The translations under genes and the position numbers were made by a program. Under the pieces are notes generated by a model. The model ran no database searches. It was not told the origin of the DNA and saw only the letters and a list, made by a program, of their open reading frames with translations. DNA of 64,000 bases from Acorus gramineus (Eukaryota; Streptophyta; Magnoliopsida; Acorales; Acoraceae), in assembly GCA_030737835.1 (NCBI GenBank), contig CM060853.1, positions 10,908,034 to 10,972,033 of the forward strand, in the 5' to 3' direction. Shown piece after piece: positions 51,256 to 64,000 of the stretch. How positions within the stretch are numbered: position 1 is the stretch's first letter; the number at the start of each line of letters is the position of its first letter.

Positions 51256-52084
51256 CTCCACTCATAATATAGAATTATAACATTACCATTACATGTACAA
51301 AATACTCATACACAAATTTGTTGGCTACCTCTATTTTTCTATTGCACATTTATCTCCTTTTTTAGTTTCACCCGACAGCAAGCTAACTGCATAGCACTTG
51401 TATTCCGTTTGTATTGGCAAACTGACAAACGACACATCGACCATGGAAAAAATTGTTGTTGTAATTCTTCCTTGATAATTCAGAGATCTGAATGTAAGAC
51501 ATAAACAAAATAGGAGTATGATAATGTGTTAAATTATATATACATATTCTTTTAATAGTTAAGAGTTTCTTGTATGATCTGATAGCGAATGTACTATTGA
51601 CCCTAGGATTGAGATATCTCTTTTTTGGTGTTTTTTTACTCCGTTTTCATTCATTGTCCTATTTTTCCATCAGTTTTTCTTGTTTGTGAATGTTATGTTG
51701 ATGAAATCAAAGGCAGAAATTTTAGGGCTGTAAATCTGCAACCAATTTAAAAGAACAAAACACTATTCTGATTCAGAAGTTTGGTTGGCTTATTCATTGG
51801 TTAATGGACCCCATATACTACAGTGTACTTGCCCTGTCTTTTGGTGAGGCAGTTTCAGGATAAGATTGAACCCCAAGTTCAAATGGCAGTGTTGGCTTTT
51901 TTTGTCTGTGTTCCTTGATTGATTCCTACATGCATTAATGGATATTGGCCTCTTGTCATGACATTTCTGTTTAGCTAATATATCTCTACTGTGTTTTTAG
52001 ATCATCCACGAACTTTCAAATGAATGTATACAACTTTTGGAGAGAGGAATAAAATGTTTGGTTAAACATTATTCTTATAACTTG
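51256..52084. other. Intergenic DNA
   Basis: Nothing supportable was seen on either strand. Confidence 0.4.
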
Positions 52085-52665
52085 TGTTTGGATAGCCACG
52101 TAAATTCTGGGATAAATAATTATTCTAATACATTAACTATAGCAGTTAAATAAGATATTTTTTGTTTACTTGTACTTTTAGTTATTCTCGTACCGTCGTT
52201 TGAACTGTCATATAGAGTCATTCTAATAATTTTGGTAAGATAAATAACAATTCATATAGAATAAATAATTTTTTGTTTAGTTGTATTTTTTTTTATTATT
52301 ATTGGAAAACATCAAAATGACATTTTTGTGAGGAAGTGGTGGATAAGAGTTTATGATTTTTTAAATGACAATTATACATTCACACAAAAAAAATTGTTTG
52401 CATAAATTTGCATAAAATGTTTGTGTTTGGGAATAAGTATGAAATGTGTATGATATGATAGATGTGACATGTTTTTGAGATGTCTATGAGAGTGTTAGGT
52501 GAGATAATTTTTAAAAAATGACAAGAAATTATTTTTCTATTCATTGCCATATATAATCCTTTTTTTTTAAAGGGGCATAGATAATTCTTGATAAACAATT
52601 CCAACACCCTTAGAATAATTGTCAAACATATTCCTAGCTTATTCAGACACAACTATCAGTGTTTA
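52085..52665. mobile_element. MITE copy of the 54.6-kb family, reverse orientation
   Basis: 'gtttggatagccacgtaaattctgg' at the left end, and 'gaaaacatcaaaatgac' and 'gtggtggataagagtttatg' inside, match the family. The right end near 52660 carries 'tatcagtgtttattctcc'. Confidence 0.5.
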
Positions 52666-53319
52666 TTCTCCCATAACAAACAACACTTTTTCTTTATTTC
52701 CCTCTATTCTCCCTTATTCCCCACCTCACATCAAAATTAAACAAATTGATTATTACATACCAATCACAAGAAGACATCTCATCCTTTTATTTTTCATATG
52801 AGTTTTGTTATATCTTTTTATTAGTCCACAAGTTCAAACTTTTTTTTTCAGTCTTTTAAAAATTGAACCGTTCATTTATTAAGAAAAAATGAACGATTAA
52901 CCGGATTTTAACCATGATAATATAATAACATATTAAAAGTATTAATTATTATTATTAAATAATTTTTTTTATAAAACTATGAAATATTTTAGATAATCTT
53001 TGTATAATTATCAAATCTTAATTTTAATAATTTTTAATATTTTACTTAAACATCAGAAAATAAAATGATTTTATTATATAAAATATAATTTTTTTATTAG
53101 ATTTTGTTTTCTAACAAATAATTAATCATACTTTCTATGTATAAAGAATCAATCGGTTTAATAAATCCGTAGTCGATTCTGAAATACCGTCGGTTCAATC
53201 AGTGGGTTCATTGGTTTTTTATATGACCAGATTTTAAGAATAAATCAAAGTAGAATTTAAAACCGATGAAGATTTAACTGGTCGGGTCAGTTCGGATTTT
53301 AAACCACTACTTTTTTTTA

Positions 53320-54098
53320 GGGAAAATGACCCAAAAAATCCTCTAAAAGTTAAAAATACATAAATCAGCAACTTTTTAAAATTATACATTAAAAAGTCTC
53401 ATTTCACGATTTTGGTAACACAAAAGACTAATATACTCTTCAATAATTAGATTCTTCACATCCTCCTCTAACCCTTGTTATGTTATTGTACACCAAAAAT
53501 ATATATTTCTTACAAAATAACAATCTCTCTCTAGATGACTCAAATCAATTTCCTTAGAGATTATGTTATTATATATTATATTATGTGTTTTCTTATACAT
53601 ATCTTACATGATGTTGTTTATTATTTTTCATTATATATAATCATAAGATGTAATGTAAACCTGTGTTGCTTCCCAATGCAGCAGATGATATTTTAATATT
53701 CTAAATCCTTATTACATTTTTTTTTTGCTTAGCTATTCACATATTTTAAGGGCGTCATTAGTATATATCTATTTTTTTAAAGAAGCATCAACATTTAATA
53801 GAGTTCATCATCAAAAACTCATATTATATTATACATATCTCACAAAATCCACATAATCACAAAGAATCTAGAATAAAAAAAAAATTACATAAGAATATGT
53901 GAAATACATTAACAAAATTAAGAGGATAAAATATTTTAACAAAATTAAAAGGTATGGAATATGTTAATGATCTAATTAGGTAAGGGTAGTTTAGTTTTTT
54001 GTGTTTTTAAAAATATGAAATGAGACTTTTATATATAATTTTAAAAGTGGTTAATTCGAGTCATTCTAATTTTTAAGATACCTTTTTAGTCATTCCCC
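53320..54098. mobile_element. ~780-bp TIR element, copy 1 of a pair
   Basis: Ends 'gggaaaatgacccaaaaaat' and 'ttaagatacctttttagtca' are imperfect inverted repeats, as are the next ~100 bp inside ('aaagtctcatttcacg' against 'gaaatgagacttttata'). The interior is shared with 56160-56921. No ORF. Confidence 0.65.
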
Positions 54099-54641
54099 CT
54101 CCCCCTCTTTTTTTTTTTTTTTTATAAAGTAACACTGAAGTAGACTGTAGACAGGTTGTTCCAGGTGTCTGATCAAATATACAGATATTGATTGAGTTTC
54201 AGAGGTGCCATGTAACAGATATTGAATTCTGACTGTCAAATTTCTTCACTGTCCTTTTTTATGTCTTGCTTTGTGTGCATTGTTGTACAATTTCTCAACT
54301 CCTCTGGTCCCCATCACATGTGAATGATTTTGATTTTGTAATCGGTTCAGTTAGTTTTTATGAAGTATTTAATAAATTTTTATGTTACTGGGTCATTCTC
54401 CATTGTTCAAAGGATAAATAATACTGTTACGTATAGTAACTTTTTCAGTTTTAATTTTAGTATGCACATATTTTACATTTTTATTAAAATAGCCTATGAA
54501 CTCATTTAATGAGATACATGTTATTATAAAAAATAAATATATACTTTAATTAATTGAATTGATGCATTTATAGAAAATGTAAAAAAAATTTATATAAATT
54601 GTGTAACAACACTCATATGTAAACTAGTTTCCAAACCCTTG

Positions 54642-55072
54642 GCCCCCGTTTGGTTCGGGATTAGGCCCGGAATAAGTGGGAATTAGTCGGAATAATCTCA
54701 ACATGGGTGTTTAGATGGCTGAAATAAATGAGAATTTGTATGTCAGAATTGGCTGGTATAAAGTGGTATATGGATTCTAGCCAACCCCTTGAATCAAGTT
54801 ATTCCAAGTTATTCAACCTAAAAGAATATGTGGGCTCAGTGTCACATCAATTGTAATTACCTCTTATAAATCAAAAGTAATAATTTTTTTACATTTTGTA
54901 AAACCTTATCCACACCTTATTCACATTTTATTCAAACAACAAAAATTTTATTATTATGTTTTCCAACAAAAATAATTCATAACATAACCAAACAAAAAAT
55001 CAATTTATCTTTATTTATATTAGAATAGTCATAAAACTTCAAAATAACTTAATTTTCTATCCAAACGGGGGC
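54642..55072. mobile_element. Tourist-like MITE, family reference copy
   Basis: 12-bp perfect ends GCCCCCGTTTGG / CCAAACGGGGGC. Flanks TTG and TTA suggest a slightly diverged 3-bp PIF/Harbinger target site. 431 bp, no ORF. Confidence 0.7.
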
Positions 55073-55084
55073 TTAGATGCCACT

Positions 55085-55525
55085 TGGAAATGACATAAGC
55101 TATTCTGGGTTTATGACAATTCTAGGAATAAATTAATGTACCAGTAAAATAAGTGATTTTCTGTTTAGTTATGTTTTTAGTTATTCTTGTTGGAAAACGT
55201 AATGATAAAGTTTTTGTTGTTTGGTTAACTATGAATAAGTTGTGAATAAAGATTTATAAAAGATGAAAAAGTGATTTGATTTGTGAATCCTCTGATTTAT
55301 AAGAGGTGATAACAGTTGATTTATCAATGGGATCCATTTATTCTATTGTCTGGAATAGCCTTAATTCCAACCTCCATGGGGGTGGAATGGCTATATCATC
55401 TAATTCCAGCTTATACTGATATCCAAATACCAGTCTATTCCATCAATCCAAATAGGTTTTTTGATCTTATTCCAACATATTCTAGTCTAGTCCACCACTA
55501 ACCTTCTATCCAAACAACCCATTAA
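55085..55525. mobile_element. Inverted neighbouring copy of the same MITE family
   Basis: In reverse orientation it carries 'gaatcctctgatttataag', 'ataacagttgatttatcaat' and 'aataaagatttataaaaga', the counterparts of the 54.6-kb copy. The two copies lie back to back. Confidence 0.6.
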
Positions 55526-56159
55526 TTACTCTAGCTTTTAAAAATAACGTTGATACATGCAATCCGCACAAACAATCCCACTGTTATTCCATGTACCTCC
55601 ATATCCAATCATTGAGGTATATATCTCATTAATTTTTTTTATATTTATTAAAAATAAATTCATTCAATTTGATATGAAACGATATATATATTTTTTTATT
55701 AAATACATACATTATTAAATTATGTTTATTATTTTAAAAAAATTAAAACATATGCGATGCAGAGGACTGCCCTTAACCTTATTTATTTATTTGAAAAATA
55801 TATTTTTTCAGAAGATTTAGATACCCTGTGTGAACCAATGAGAACATGTCACCTCGGAGAAATACTTTTTCTTAAAGGTCATACTTTTAACCGTTTTTAC
55901 AATAAAACCATTGCATGCATGAGATTAATAAAATAAAATAAATTTGGTATAGCACAAGTGATTTCTAATTGGGTAGCATAAGATTGTGTGTCCTCGGCAC
56001 AGTAATTGCATATTTATTTAAATTTAATAAAATTTATTTAAGTTAAAAACAATTTAAATATATAAAATTAAAAAACTGAATAAATGATGCTTCTAATATT
56101 ATAATTTATGGAGTGTTTTAAATAATCTTTATTATGAACACCAGTGCCCTTAACTTTTG
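55526..56159. other. Intergenic AT-rich DNA
   Basis: No feature supportable. Confidence 0.4.
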
Positions 56160-56921
56160 GAGAAAATGATCAAAAAAATCTCCTAAAAGTTTGAAATACT
56201 CAAATCAGCTATTTTTTAAAATTATGCATAAAAGAGTCTCATTTCACAGTTTTGAAAACACAAAAGACTAATCTACCCTTTTATAATTAAATATTTAATA
56301 TCCCTCTTTATTCCACACTAAAAACCTATTTTTCCTACAAAACAACAATCTCTCTATAAATGATGAAAATCAATCCTCTTAGAGGTTTTATTATTATATA
56401 TTATACTGTGTGTTTCTTATATATATCTTACATGATATTGTTTATCATTTTTTCATTGTGTATAATCATAATGTGTAATTTAAATCTGTGTTGTGTCTCA
56501 ATGCAGCATATGATATTTTAGTATTCTAAATCTTTTTTATATATATATTTTTTTGGCTATTTACATATTTTTATGATATCATTAGTACATATCAATTTTT
56601 TTAAAAAAATTAACATTTAATGGAGTTCATCATCAAAAACTCAAATTATATTGGTACATATTTCATAAAATCTACCTAAGCACAAAAAATTTACAATAAA
56701 AAAAATTGATCTACATGAAAATGTATGAAATATATTAATAAAATTAAGATGGTGAAATACTTTAACAAGTTAAGAGATATAGAATGTATTAAGGATACAT
56801 AAGGGTATATTAGTTTTTTGTGTTTTAAAAATTGTAAAATTAGATTTTTTATGTATAATTTTAAAAAGTGGATGATTTTAATATTTCTAACTTTTGAGAG
56901 ACTTTTTAAGTCATTTTCCCT
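56160..56921. mobile_element. ~760-bp TIR element, copy 2 of a pair
   Basis: Same ends, length and internal landmarks as 53320-54098 ('cttacatgatattgtttatc', 'caatgcagcatatgatattt', 'ggagttcatcatcaaaaact'), same orientation, 2.8 kb apart. Confidence 0.65.
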
Positions 56922-57037
56922 AACATTTTACTAATAACAAATATATTTTCATTTCTTCCCAAACTCTCTCATCTTCCAAAGCATTCACCGAGGGTATTTG
57001 AGACAATTACACAATAAAAAAAACTATTTTATAGTTT

Positions 57038-57925
57038 GGGCACGTCTATCCCTACCAAGCGTTTTTCTTACCCCACTAATCAAAAAAAAAAAAAAACTGG
57101 TGTTTGCCTGTTCCCACTGATCCAGGTCGATCGAATTTAGTCGTCATTTCAGGTTTTGAGCGACTGTAATTGGTCGCAATTTCAGGCTTTGAACGACTGT
57201 AATTGGTCGAACAGGGTTCAGAACTATATCTACCTATTTTTTTGTAAACAAATAAATTTTTGGATTTATCCATCATATTCTACATTTATTCTTTTATCCA
57301 AACAACAGCTAAGGGACCGAAAAAAATATAAGTAGGTATACTTTCAATTAATTCAAAATTTTATAGAAAAATATCTTATTAGACAAATATATATCATTTT
57401 TAAGCTTCGTTTGAATTCATAGTTAAGAGGATTCTAAACAAAAAAAACATATTCTAGAGGATTCTAAATTTTTAAGCTCCGTTTGAAAACAAAAAAAAAC
57501 ATATCAGTTGATCTAAACACATTATATATTTGGCTTTTGAAAATTTGTCTGTCACTTATGTAAAAAAAAATTGTTCTTATATTCTACATTTAAGAATAAT
57601 AATTTATTCTACTTACATTACAACTCAGACTTGGAGTGGTATGAAGGATTCAAGGAAGATATACGTCATGGGATTATGTTTTCAAGAAAAAAAATTATAA
57701 ACTTTATTACAAATTCTGTTCGACCAAGTTCGGTCACCCGAAACCTGAAATGATGATCAAGTCCGATCGCCCAAAACCTGAAATGGCGACCAAGTCCGGT
57801 CGTCCAAAACCTGAAGTGGCGACTAAATTTGGTCGACCTGGCCGGATCGGTGGAAAAAGATAAAACACCAATTTTTTTTCCGATTGGTAGGGTAAGAAAA
57901 ACGTTTGGTGGGGATAGCCGTGCCC
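57038..57925. mobile_element. Non-autonomous Mutator-like element (MULE) with 9-bp target duplication
   Basis: TTATAGTTT is repeated exactly at 57029-57037 and 57926-57934. Long TIRs of about 180 bp begin GGGCACG(t/g)CTATCCC. Inside each TIR a ~30-bp phrase ('ggtcgccatttcaggttttg' type) is repeated two or three times. No transposase. Confidence 0.82.
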
Positions 57926-58059
57926 TTATAGTTTATCTAACAAACATCAACTATTGTTTACAACAAACACATTTATTAGCTTATTAAAAAAAATTAAAAT
58001 CTATAATATATATACTTCAATTTATATTTATAATTTATAAATGAAAGTTGTAATAAACA

Positions 58060-58290
58060 TGATCATGTTAGATACCGTTTGAATCCGAGTTTAAGTAGAT
58101 TATATATTTGAAAAGCTAAAAATTCTCAAACTCAAATCCAAACACATTTTCAATGTTTAGTTTTTCAAACCACCATCTTTCTTTTCTAGGCCAAAAAAAT
58201 CTTTCAGTTGAAGAGTTAATTAAACAACACTTTTCAAAAACTGAGCTTGAAACATAAGATTCCAAGAATCTTAGGATGCGTTTAAAAATA
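58060..58290. repeat. Fragment of the 8673-9370 MITE family
   Basis: 'aaagctaaaaattctcaaactc', 'ccaaacacattttca', 'ggccaaaaaaatctt' and 'cttttcaaaaactgagc' match the 9000-9150 region in order. Confidence 0.6.
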
Positions 58291-58515
58291 CAGTTTGAAA
58301 ATCAGCTTTTAACTTTTTAACGTTTTTATACACGATTTCTAAAGATATAATGATGATAGCTGCTCTATGAAACACATATTTCGAGACCTAGTCCTTTGAC
58401 AAAATCTAGTAAATGATGATCTATGTAAACTAACATGTTTGATAACAGTTTTTAACTTTTAACTTTTTAAAAAGCGAAAATCCCTATAAAAAAAAAATTA
58501 CTAAATGCACGCTTA

Positions 58516-58990
58516 GACCTAGTTTGGTAAATGGATAAATTTTTAGGATAAATTAATCTAATTTATAAAGATAAAAAAACCACTATTTTTATCCATATTT
58601 GTATTTGATAATGTTTTTTATTATCCTCATTTTTTATGTTTTTATCCTCAATCTTGTATTATCAAATATGGGATAACTTCAAATTTTTTTAAAAAATATG
58701 ATCTATCATTCTTATTAACAAGGCACTAATATTGTTTGGTGAAACAAATATTCTTTTTTTTTTTAAAGAGTAATCATAAATGTTATCCCAATTTTACAAA
58801 ATAGAGATAAAAAAATTAAGACAATGTCTATTCTACCTTTTACCCAAAACAAACTATCTCATTTTTTATCTCAAAATGTGAACAATTGTCAATGTTTTAT
58901 CCATTTTTTTTTAATGTCATATAAAATAACAAATAATTTAATCTAATTTTTCCCTTATTCCAACCCCTTATCCCTATGTCAAACTAGACC
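58516..58990. mobile_element. Tourist-like MITE with TTA duplication
   Basis: TTA at 58513-58515 and 58991-58993. Ends GACCTAGTTTGG and, inverted, GGTCTAGTTTGACATAGG. 475 bp, with 'tttttatcc'-rich interior. No ORF. Confidence 0.75.
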
Positions 58991-59606
58991 TTAGTGTTTT
59001 AACCTCACATCGGCCTTGGAAGGTCTAGAAGGTTAACAAACTCTATTCCTCTTAATACTTTAAACAAAGTCTTCCATATTCCGCTTAACCACTCGAACAG
59101 AATAACATATTATTTCCAAACAAAATACCTCACAAGAGTAACAAATATTGACAAGACCTGAACGTCATCAATCTTAAGGTCACTGACCTGATTAATTCTG
59201 CTTTGTTAGGTGCAGCCAAAATGAATCATCTGTAAGTGAAATCTGGTCAGTAAATATAAGATTATACTCAATGTAAACATTACCCAATTAGGTAAATATA
59301 GCTCCTCACCATCCTGGATGCTATGGCATAACCTGGGTCAATCATTCAACATTCATCAAGCAATAGTCATCAACAAATATAAAAAAACAAATTGCACTCT
59401 TTCATGTTTCAAGTCATACTAATCTAACAAAAAACAACAGATTAAAACAGAATGAAAAAGATTTGACTCAATTTACATCACTGCAAATAAAAAGGTTGAG
59501 ATCTCGTTATTGTTCTGGATCCTAGCATCATCATCAAATTCGACAAAAACGGGGGACAAACACAACATAGACTGGGCATATAATTTAATATAACTTAAAA
59601 AGTCTT

Positions 59607-62600
59607 CTATTTCCCACCCAGAGAGGGAAACTGCCCTATGTCTTCAATTTTGGGAGCAGCCGGCATGTTTAAGCCACCACCCCCGCCACCATAGCCACCA
59701 CGGTACGGTCCACGTTCGCCTCGGCCCCTGCCACGGCCTCGCCCACCATAATGCCTGTCACCCTCAGCTGGCTTCAAGAACTCGGTGATGCTAACAGACT
59801 GAAAAAATCAGACAATCAGTCAGAATATCAAAGTTCCACTAAAGTTCAAACAAAATAAAGTTGCTATCAATAACTGGTAGTACCTTCTTAGCTTTCTCAT
59901 CCCGTTCAGCACTCTCTCTTCGTTTCAGCAGATCTTTGTCCGAGCCCTATCAATATAAATTTTGATGTTGTGTTATCAAATTTCTTTAAACTAAAAGTCA
60001 TAATTGTGTTGCGGGAGAGATTAGAATAAAGAAAGTTACTAGTTTAATGAAGATATCCTCATTTTCCTTCTTAATTTGCTGCATAGATGCAAATTCCTTG
60101 ATGTCGACCTTCCTCTCTTCAGCCTTCAGAGCAAGCAAAGCCTTCCGCTTCTCCTCCCTTATTTTCTCATACTCATCAAGAGTCATCTCCTATGAAACAG
60201 ATAAAACAAACCAGAAAGATATTAATATTATTTTTGTGGCAGCTGATGCACGGCCACCCACCCAATGCACACAAACATTGTAAAAGGATGTGAGAGATGA
60301 TCACAGTTCACAGGTAATATGGAGATCCACTTAAAAAGTATTGTATAGAAATGGACTGTGGTGTATAAGACATACAAAGCAATGAAGTTCACCCTTCCTT
60401 CAAGTGGTCATCGGGCAAAAAATAAATGCCACAATGGAAGGGACAAATGATTTTTTGGCCTGATGATAAGAAAACTCTATTTTGAGGAGAAAAGAGTGGA
60501 TGCCACCAAATTTTATTTAAACTTGATCTTATCAGATCCAGGAGACAGAAAACTTGGGGGAAAATTTAAAATTAGAGAGGGCAAAAGAAAACTCCAGTTC
60601 ACACAGCAATTAGACTAAGGAAGTTACTCTGACAAAGAAGCAGGTATATTTTATATTATATAATTCTGTACAATGATAGATGGCACCTGGCAAAAGAAAC
60701 ATTGTTGCTCACACAAACAAATTGGAAATGCACACAATAGAATTTGTAATATTTTCATTGGATAAACATTTGTCCCTAAAAACAATTAACTGATGGGATT
60801 TTTGTTCATGAGGAAACAGAAATCAGAATTTAAAATCATGCAAACTATCAGTCCAGACAACTTGCCTCGCAAGCAACTATAATGTAAGGTCAAGGAAAAT
60901 GTTAATGCACAATGTTAACATTTTTATAGGATCACTTCAGTAGGTCCCTGATCAAATATTATCCATGAAATATAATGCAGTAGCCAAATTTGACTACGTA
61001 CAAAATCAAATGCCAAGTGAATCCTTAATAGAAACATCGAGCTCTGGTAAAGCTAAACATTTTGTTTCAGGCAACTTGGAACAAACTACTGAATTAGAAT
61101 CAATTTTCAGAGCATTTTCAGAGCCTCTGTTTTGTAAAGAACAGTCTCTATCAGGTAAGCCTTCGTTTAACATGAGACAATTGTGTTCCTGTTCACCGAT
61201 GCTGAAGTCATGAGTCCATAAGCAAGGGTTGCAACTTTAGGCAAAATGCAGATCTTCAGACTGATGTATTTGAACTAAAAGGTTCTATGAATTCAGTGGG
61301 GTACTGCAATATGTGCTCTTTGGTTGTAAGGAAATGCAAAACTCGTGACTAAAAGAAAGCAATTGGAATCCAAAATCATAGAGAAGGATGAATTGAGGGT
61401 GGGGGTGGGAGGAAGAGAAAGATAAGGACCATAACCTAAAACATTCACTCTAAATTAAACAAAATCTTGTTAAAAACCCATTGATCCTGATGTAAGCATT
61501 GCAACACAAAAGAAAAAAGAAATATTGAATCAGTCATAATGGAAGTAAATCAATTAACTATCATGCAAAAACACGCGGAAAGAAAAAAAAATCGAATGTC
61601 ATAAAAATAAATCAATTAACTATCACGCAAAAACACAAACGCGGAAAGAACTCGACAAAATAGATAACACATAATACGTATCTATATCTATATACAAAAA
61701 AGAGAAACACGGAATCCGTAAACCATAAGAAGATGATACATATCAAACACAAGAACAATTACAAAACAAGAAAATGGGACAAGTACAAAATCCAAATGTA
61801 TCACAAAAACCCAATGTTTATTCAATTGTTAGAACTTGTGCATCCCAACAAACAAAATATCAATGCAACATCAGGAAAAACATTAACCAGATCACACCAA
61901 ACATCAATGATTAATCCTAAAAAACAATTAATTAACTATTTAAACCCCCCCCCCCTCCCCCGCCACCTCATAGACCCATTTAAGAAAGAGATTGTTAAGG
62001 AGATGGCTTCTAGAACAGTTTTCACAGAGAGCTGTAATTTTTTTTCCAAGTTCTTAATCAGGGCCAGCCATATCTGAGCCATGTTAGATCCATGTCCAGG
62101 TCACATGTGGCTAAAATTTTATGCAATTTTTATCCGGGCATGGCCAGAAATAATGTGTCCAGCAGGTATCCATGTCCGACTAGCGCCGGTTAGGAACATG
62201 GCAAATCAATAGTGATTATCATGGGCGAACAAATGTACAAATATTCTGAGTCCCTAGAGAAAGGCTGGACACAAGTACTTAAGGTTTTTTTTTTTTTTTC
62301 AAGAGTTTCATGGAGTATAATTTAAAAGGCCAACAAAATACATTACTAGCACAGGGAAACATTGATGGGTGTTCAAGGGAATTGCTTAAAATAACCAAAT
62401 GGCTTCTTTTAGCAAGGCACCAGTGAAGTCTAGAAAACTATCATTTATAAGACCAGAAATTATAATTCTACAGGGATCATTTGATGCGTCTATATGCAAG
62501 TCCTCGCGAATCCAGGATCAGGTTCCAATTACAAAAAATACTAAAGATTTGATTAGTAATTCAAGTGGAGGAGAATTTTACAACTGAAGACACATATTTT

Positions 62601-63703
62601 CAATGATTAATCTCAGAATAAGAAAAGTACAAAACCTTCTTATTTGCAGATTACATAATTCTTTGACTACCATAGTATTCTATAGGAAGCCCATTTATGT
62701 ACTTTAGTAACATCATTCAGGGACATGATTTACATGAATGAAATAGTAAATAAACAATCATCCATGTTCATGGATACGATCTTTAAAGTTAGGCATCAAA
62801 ATAATTGCACTTTTTAAAAAAATATTTGGGGCACTACATCATTAATTGGATTGAAGAACAACCCCTCAAATGCGTGATTCTCAATCAGTAAGTATGACAG
62901 CCAGAAAGAGAATGCACAAATGATATTAAAAAAAAACAGATTTATCCTAGGTTGATTGTAGTTGGCAAAATGAAATCACATAAATAAAGTGAAGCACCAG
63001 AAAGCACATGTATGCTTAAATTACGATTACCTTTTCCTCCGGTTCCTTCTCTTCAGCCTCATTTGCTTGATTCTCCTTGTTCTCCTTATTCACATCTTCG
63101 GCTGGCACAGCCTCAGTCTCAGTTTGCTTTTCGGGGGTCACAATCTTCTCTTCAACATTGAGGGCTTCAATATCCCTAGTTCATTGAACATTCCACCAAT
63201 TAATCACACTTTGATGCTTGAACTAGTTATAAAAAATCACTCAAATCAGATTTGGGGAAAAAATTGGACAAGAAAACTCAACTGTGCGTTCACATCATCA
63301 GTTGCAGTGCCCCAATTTCCACGGCCCGAACCTTCACGCTTCACTTCATTCCCACGGCCGGTCCCACTGCGGCGCTCATACATCCTCCTAGGAGGGCGCT
63401 GCTCTTCATCTCCTACAGTGGCATCACCACCATTCCCAGCATATCCACCGCGTCTGGGACCCCGGAATGGCTGACGGGGCGCACCATAGGATCCACGATT
63501 CCTCCCATCAGAAGGCTTGTTCTGCTCACCATCTTCCCCCCCACCGCCACCGCCACCGCCACCACCATAACCTCCCGAAAAACCATTGACATTGCCATTC
63601 CCATAATCTCTGTTCGGGCCAGGCCCACGACCACCCCGGCCGCGAGCATATCCCCCACGCCCGCCACGAGGACCTGAACCAGGCTCACTCCTAGCCTCCC
63701 TTA
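59607..63703 (-). CDS. RGG repeats nuclear RNA-binding protein A-like (HABP4/SERBP1 family), 3' five exons, partial at window end
   Basis: Plant RGGA-type proteins bind mRNA through RGG boxes and belong to the hyaluronan/mRNA-binding (HABP4_PAI-RBP1) family. Coding exons on the minus strand: 63703-63283, 63175-63031, 60189-60040, 59946-59884 and 59798-59607, in phase, 323 codons including the stop. The first visible exon encodes RGG/glycine-rich sequence (GGRGGYARGRGGRGPG; a G-run at 63540-63570) and the family core ERRSGTGRG..GSGRGNWGT. Later exons encode the acidic stretch ending EEKEPEEK, then MTLDEYEKIREEKRKALLAL, FIKLGSDKD, SITEFLKPAEG, a second RGG box and the terminus QFPSLGGK. The missing first exon should encode the short acidic N-terminus ending before V-R-E-A-R. 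The joint at 63283/63175 uses donor GTTGAG and is the least certain. Confidence 0.9.
60190..63030 (-). other. 2.8-kb intron of the RGGA-like gene
   Basis: No nested gene seen. It contains a ~45-bp direct duplication around 'aatcaattaactatca(t/c)gc' (61547-61590 and 61606-61650), a C-rich run (61946-61965) and a T run (62286-62300). Confidence 0.5.
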
Positions 63704-64000
63704 CTGATAAGCGACGGATATAATAATCATTGATAATGATAAAAAAATTATCATAATTCTATAATGATAAAACATCACCATATAGAAAACAAACTCTCCT
63801 CAAATAGCACTAATGCTGTTGGTTTGCAAACACCCGCATTCAATTTTGCAGCAACATAATCTCACCTTTGATTTTAGAGGGAGAAAATTATGAAAAATAA
63901 AGGGTTGAAATGCAATACCAATGCTGAATTGTTGATACATACATTTAATCCATAATGACTAGATAAAAAATAAGGATATATTGTGCATTGTCAAACCTCC
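63704..64000 (-). other. Intron 5' of the visible RGGA-like exons
   Basis: No exon could be recognised up to the window end. Plain AT-rich intron sequence. Confidence 0.5.

Noticed and set aside
52860-53310. Another hAT-like MITE ('gaaccgttcatt' and 'ttttaaaccactac' phrases)
   Set aside because: Repetitive phrases look familiar, but neither TIRs nor an 8-bp duplication could be matched.
63252-63688. Long ORFs overlapping 63252-63688 on both strands
   Set aside because: They are other-frame shadows of the glycine/arginine-rich RGGA exon.

Overview
The window is plant nuclear DNA. Three multi-exon genes of land-plant type, GT-AG introns, AT-rich intergenic DNA and dense LTR elements, LINE tails and TIR/foldback MITEs all point to an angiosperm. 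Nothing looks grass-like and a woody dicot is my guess, but the species cannot be read from the sequence.

Host genes. (1) RBX1, the RING-H2 subunit of cullin-RING ubiquitin ligases, lies on the minus strand (2199-7521). I could assemble it completely: five exons, 126 residues. Its third intron is about 4.7 kb because it has taken in an inverted pair of LTR fragments (4551-6599) and two truncated LINEs. (2) A 763-residue USP-like plus protein-kinase gene on the plus strand (45305-50323, nine exons) belongs to the PERK-like group often annotated as 'inactive protein kinase SELMODRAFT_444075-like'. (3) An RGG-box mRNA-binding protein of the plant RGGA / HABP4-SERBP1 family lies on the minus strand (59607-63703, five exons). 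Its first exon is outside the window.

Between RBX1 and the kinase sit two large Ty3/gypsy elements of the Tat type, each with two RNase H domains. Element 1 (12424-26703, minus strand) is bounded by a perfect 5-bp duplication GCATG. Its gag-pol is nearly open: one nonsense codon and one small frameshift. Element 2 (29166-38794, plus strand) has equal-length 713-bp LTRs, no recognisable target duplication and a heavily interrupted gag-pol. Both carry an extra gene between pol and the 3' LTR on the opposite strand. Element 1 has a plant-mobile-domain (PMD) gene and element 2 a 'putative gypsy type transposon' (PF04195-like) gene. Each extra gene has its own TATA box, an intron and a polyadenylation region, and each ends in a coiled coil. 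This repeated architecture, with two different cargo domains in the same convergent slot, is the most interesting feature here.

The rest is a mosaic of non-autonomous elements, several with diagnostic ends: PIF/Harbinger-like MITEs with TAA/TTA duplications (764-1153, 8673-9370, 58516-58990), hAT-like MITEs with 8-bp duplications (11289-11812, 43972-44522), a MULE-like element with a 9-bp duplication (57038-57925), long foldbacks (1-540, 26858-27150, 39540-40245, 50752-51255), a TIR element full of a 20-bp palindrome (9583-11062), and a MITE family with about five copies clustered around the kinase gene. No tRNA, rRNA, organellar insert or CRISPR-like array was seen. Splice sites were placed by eye from reading frame and GT/AG rules.
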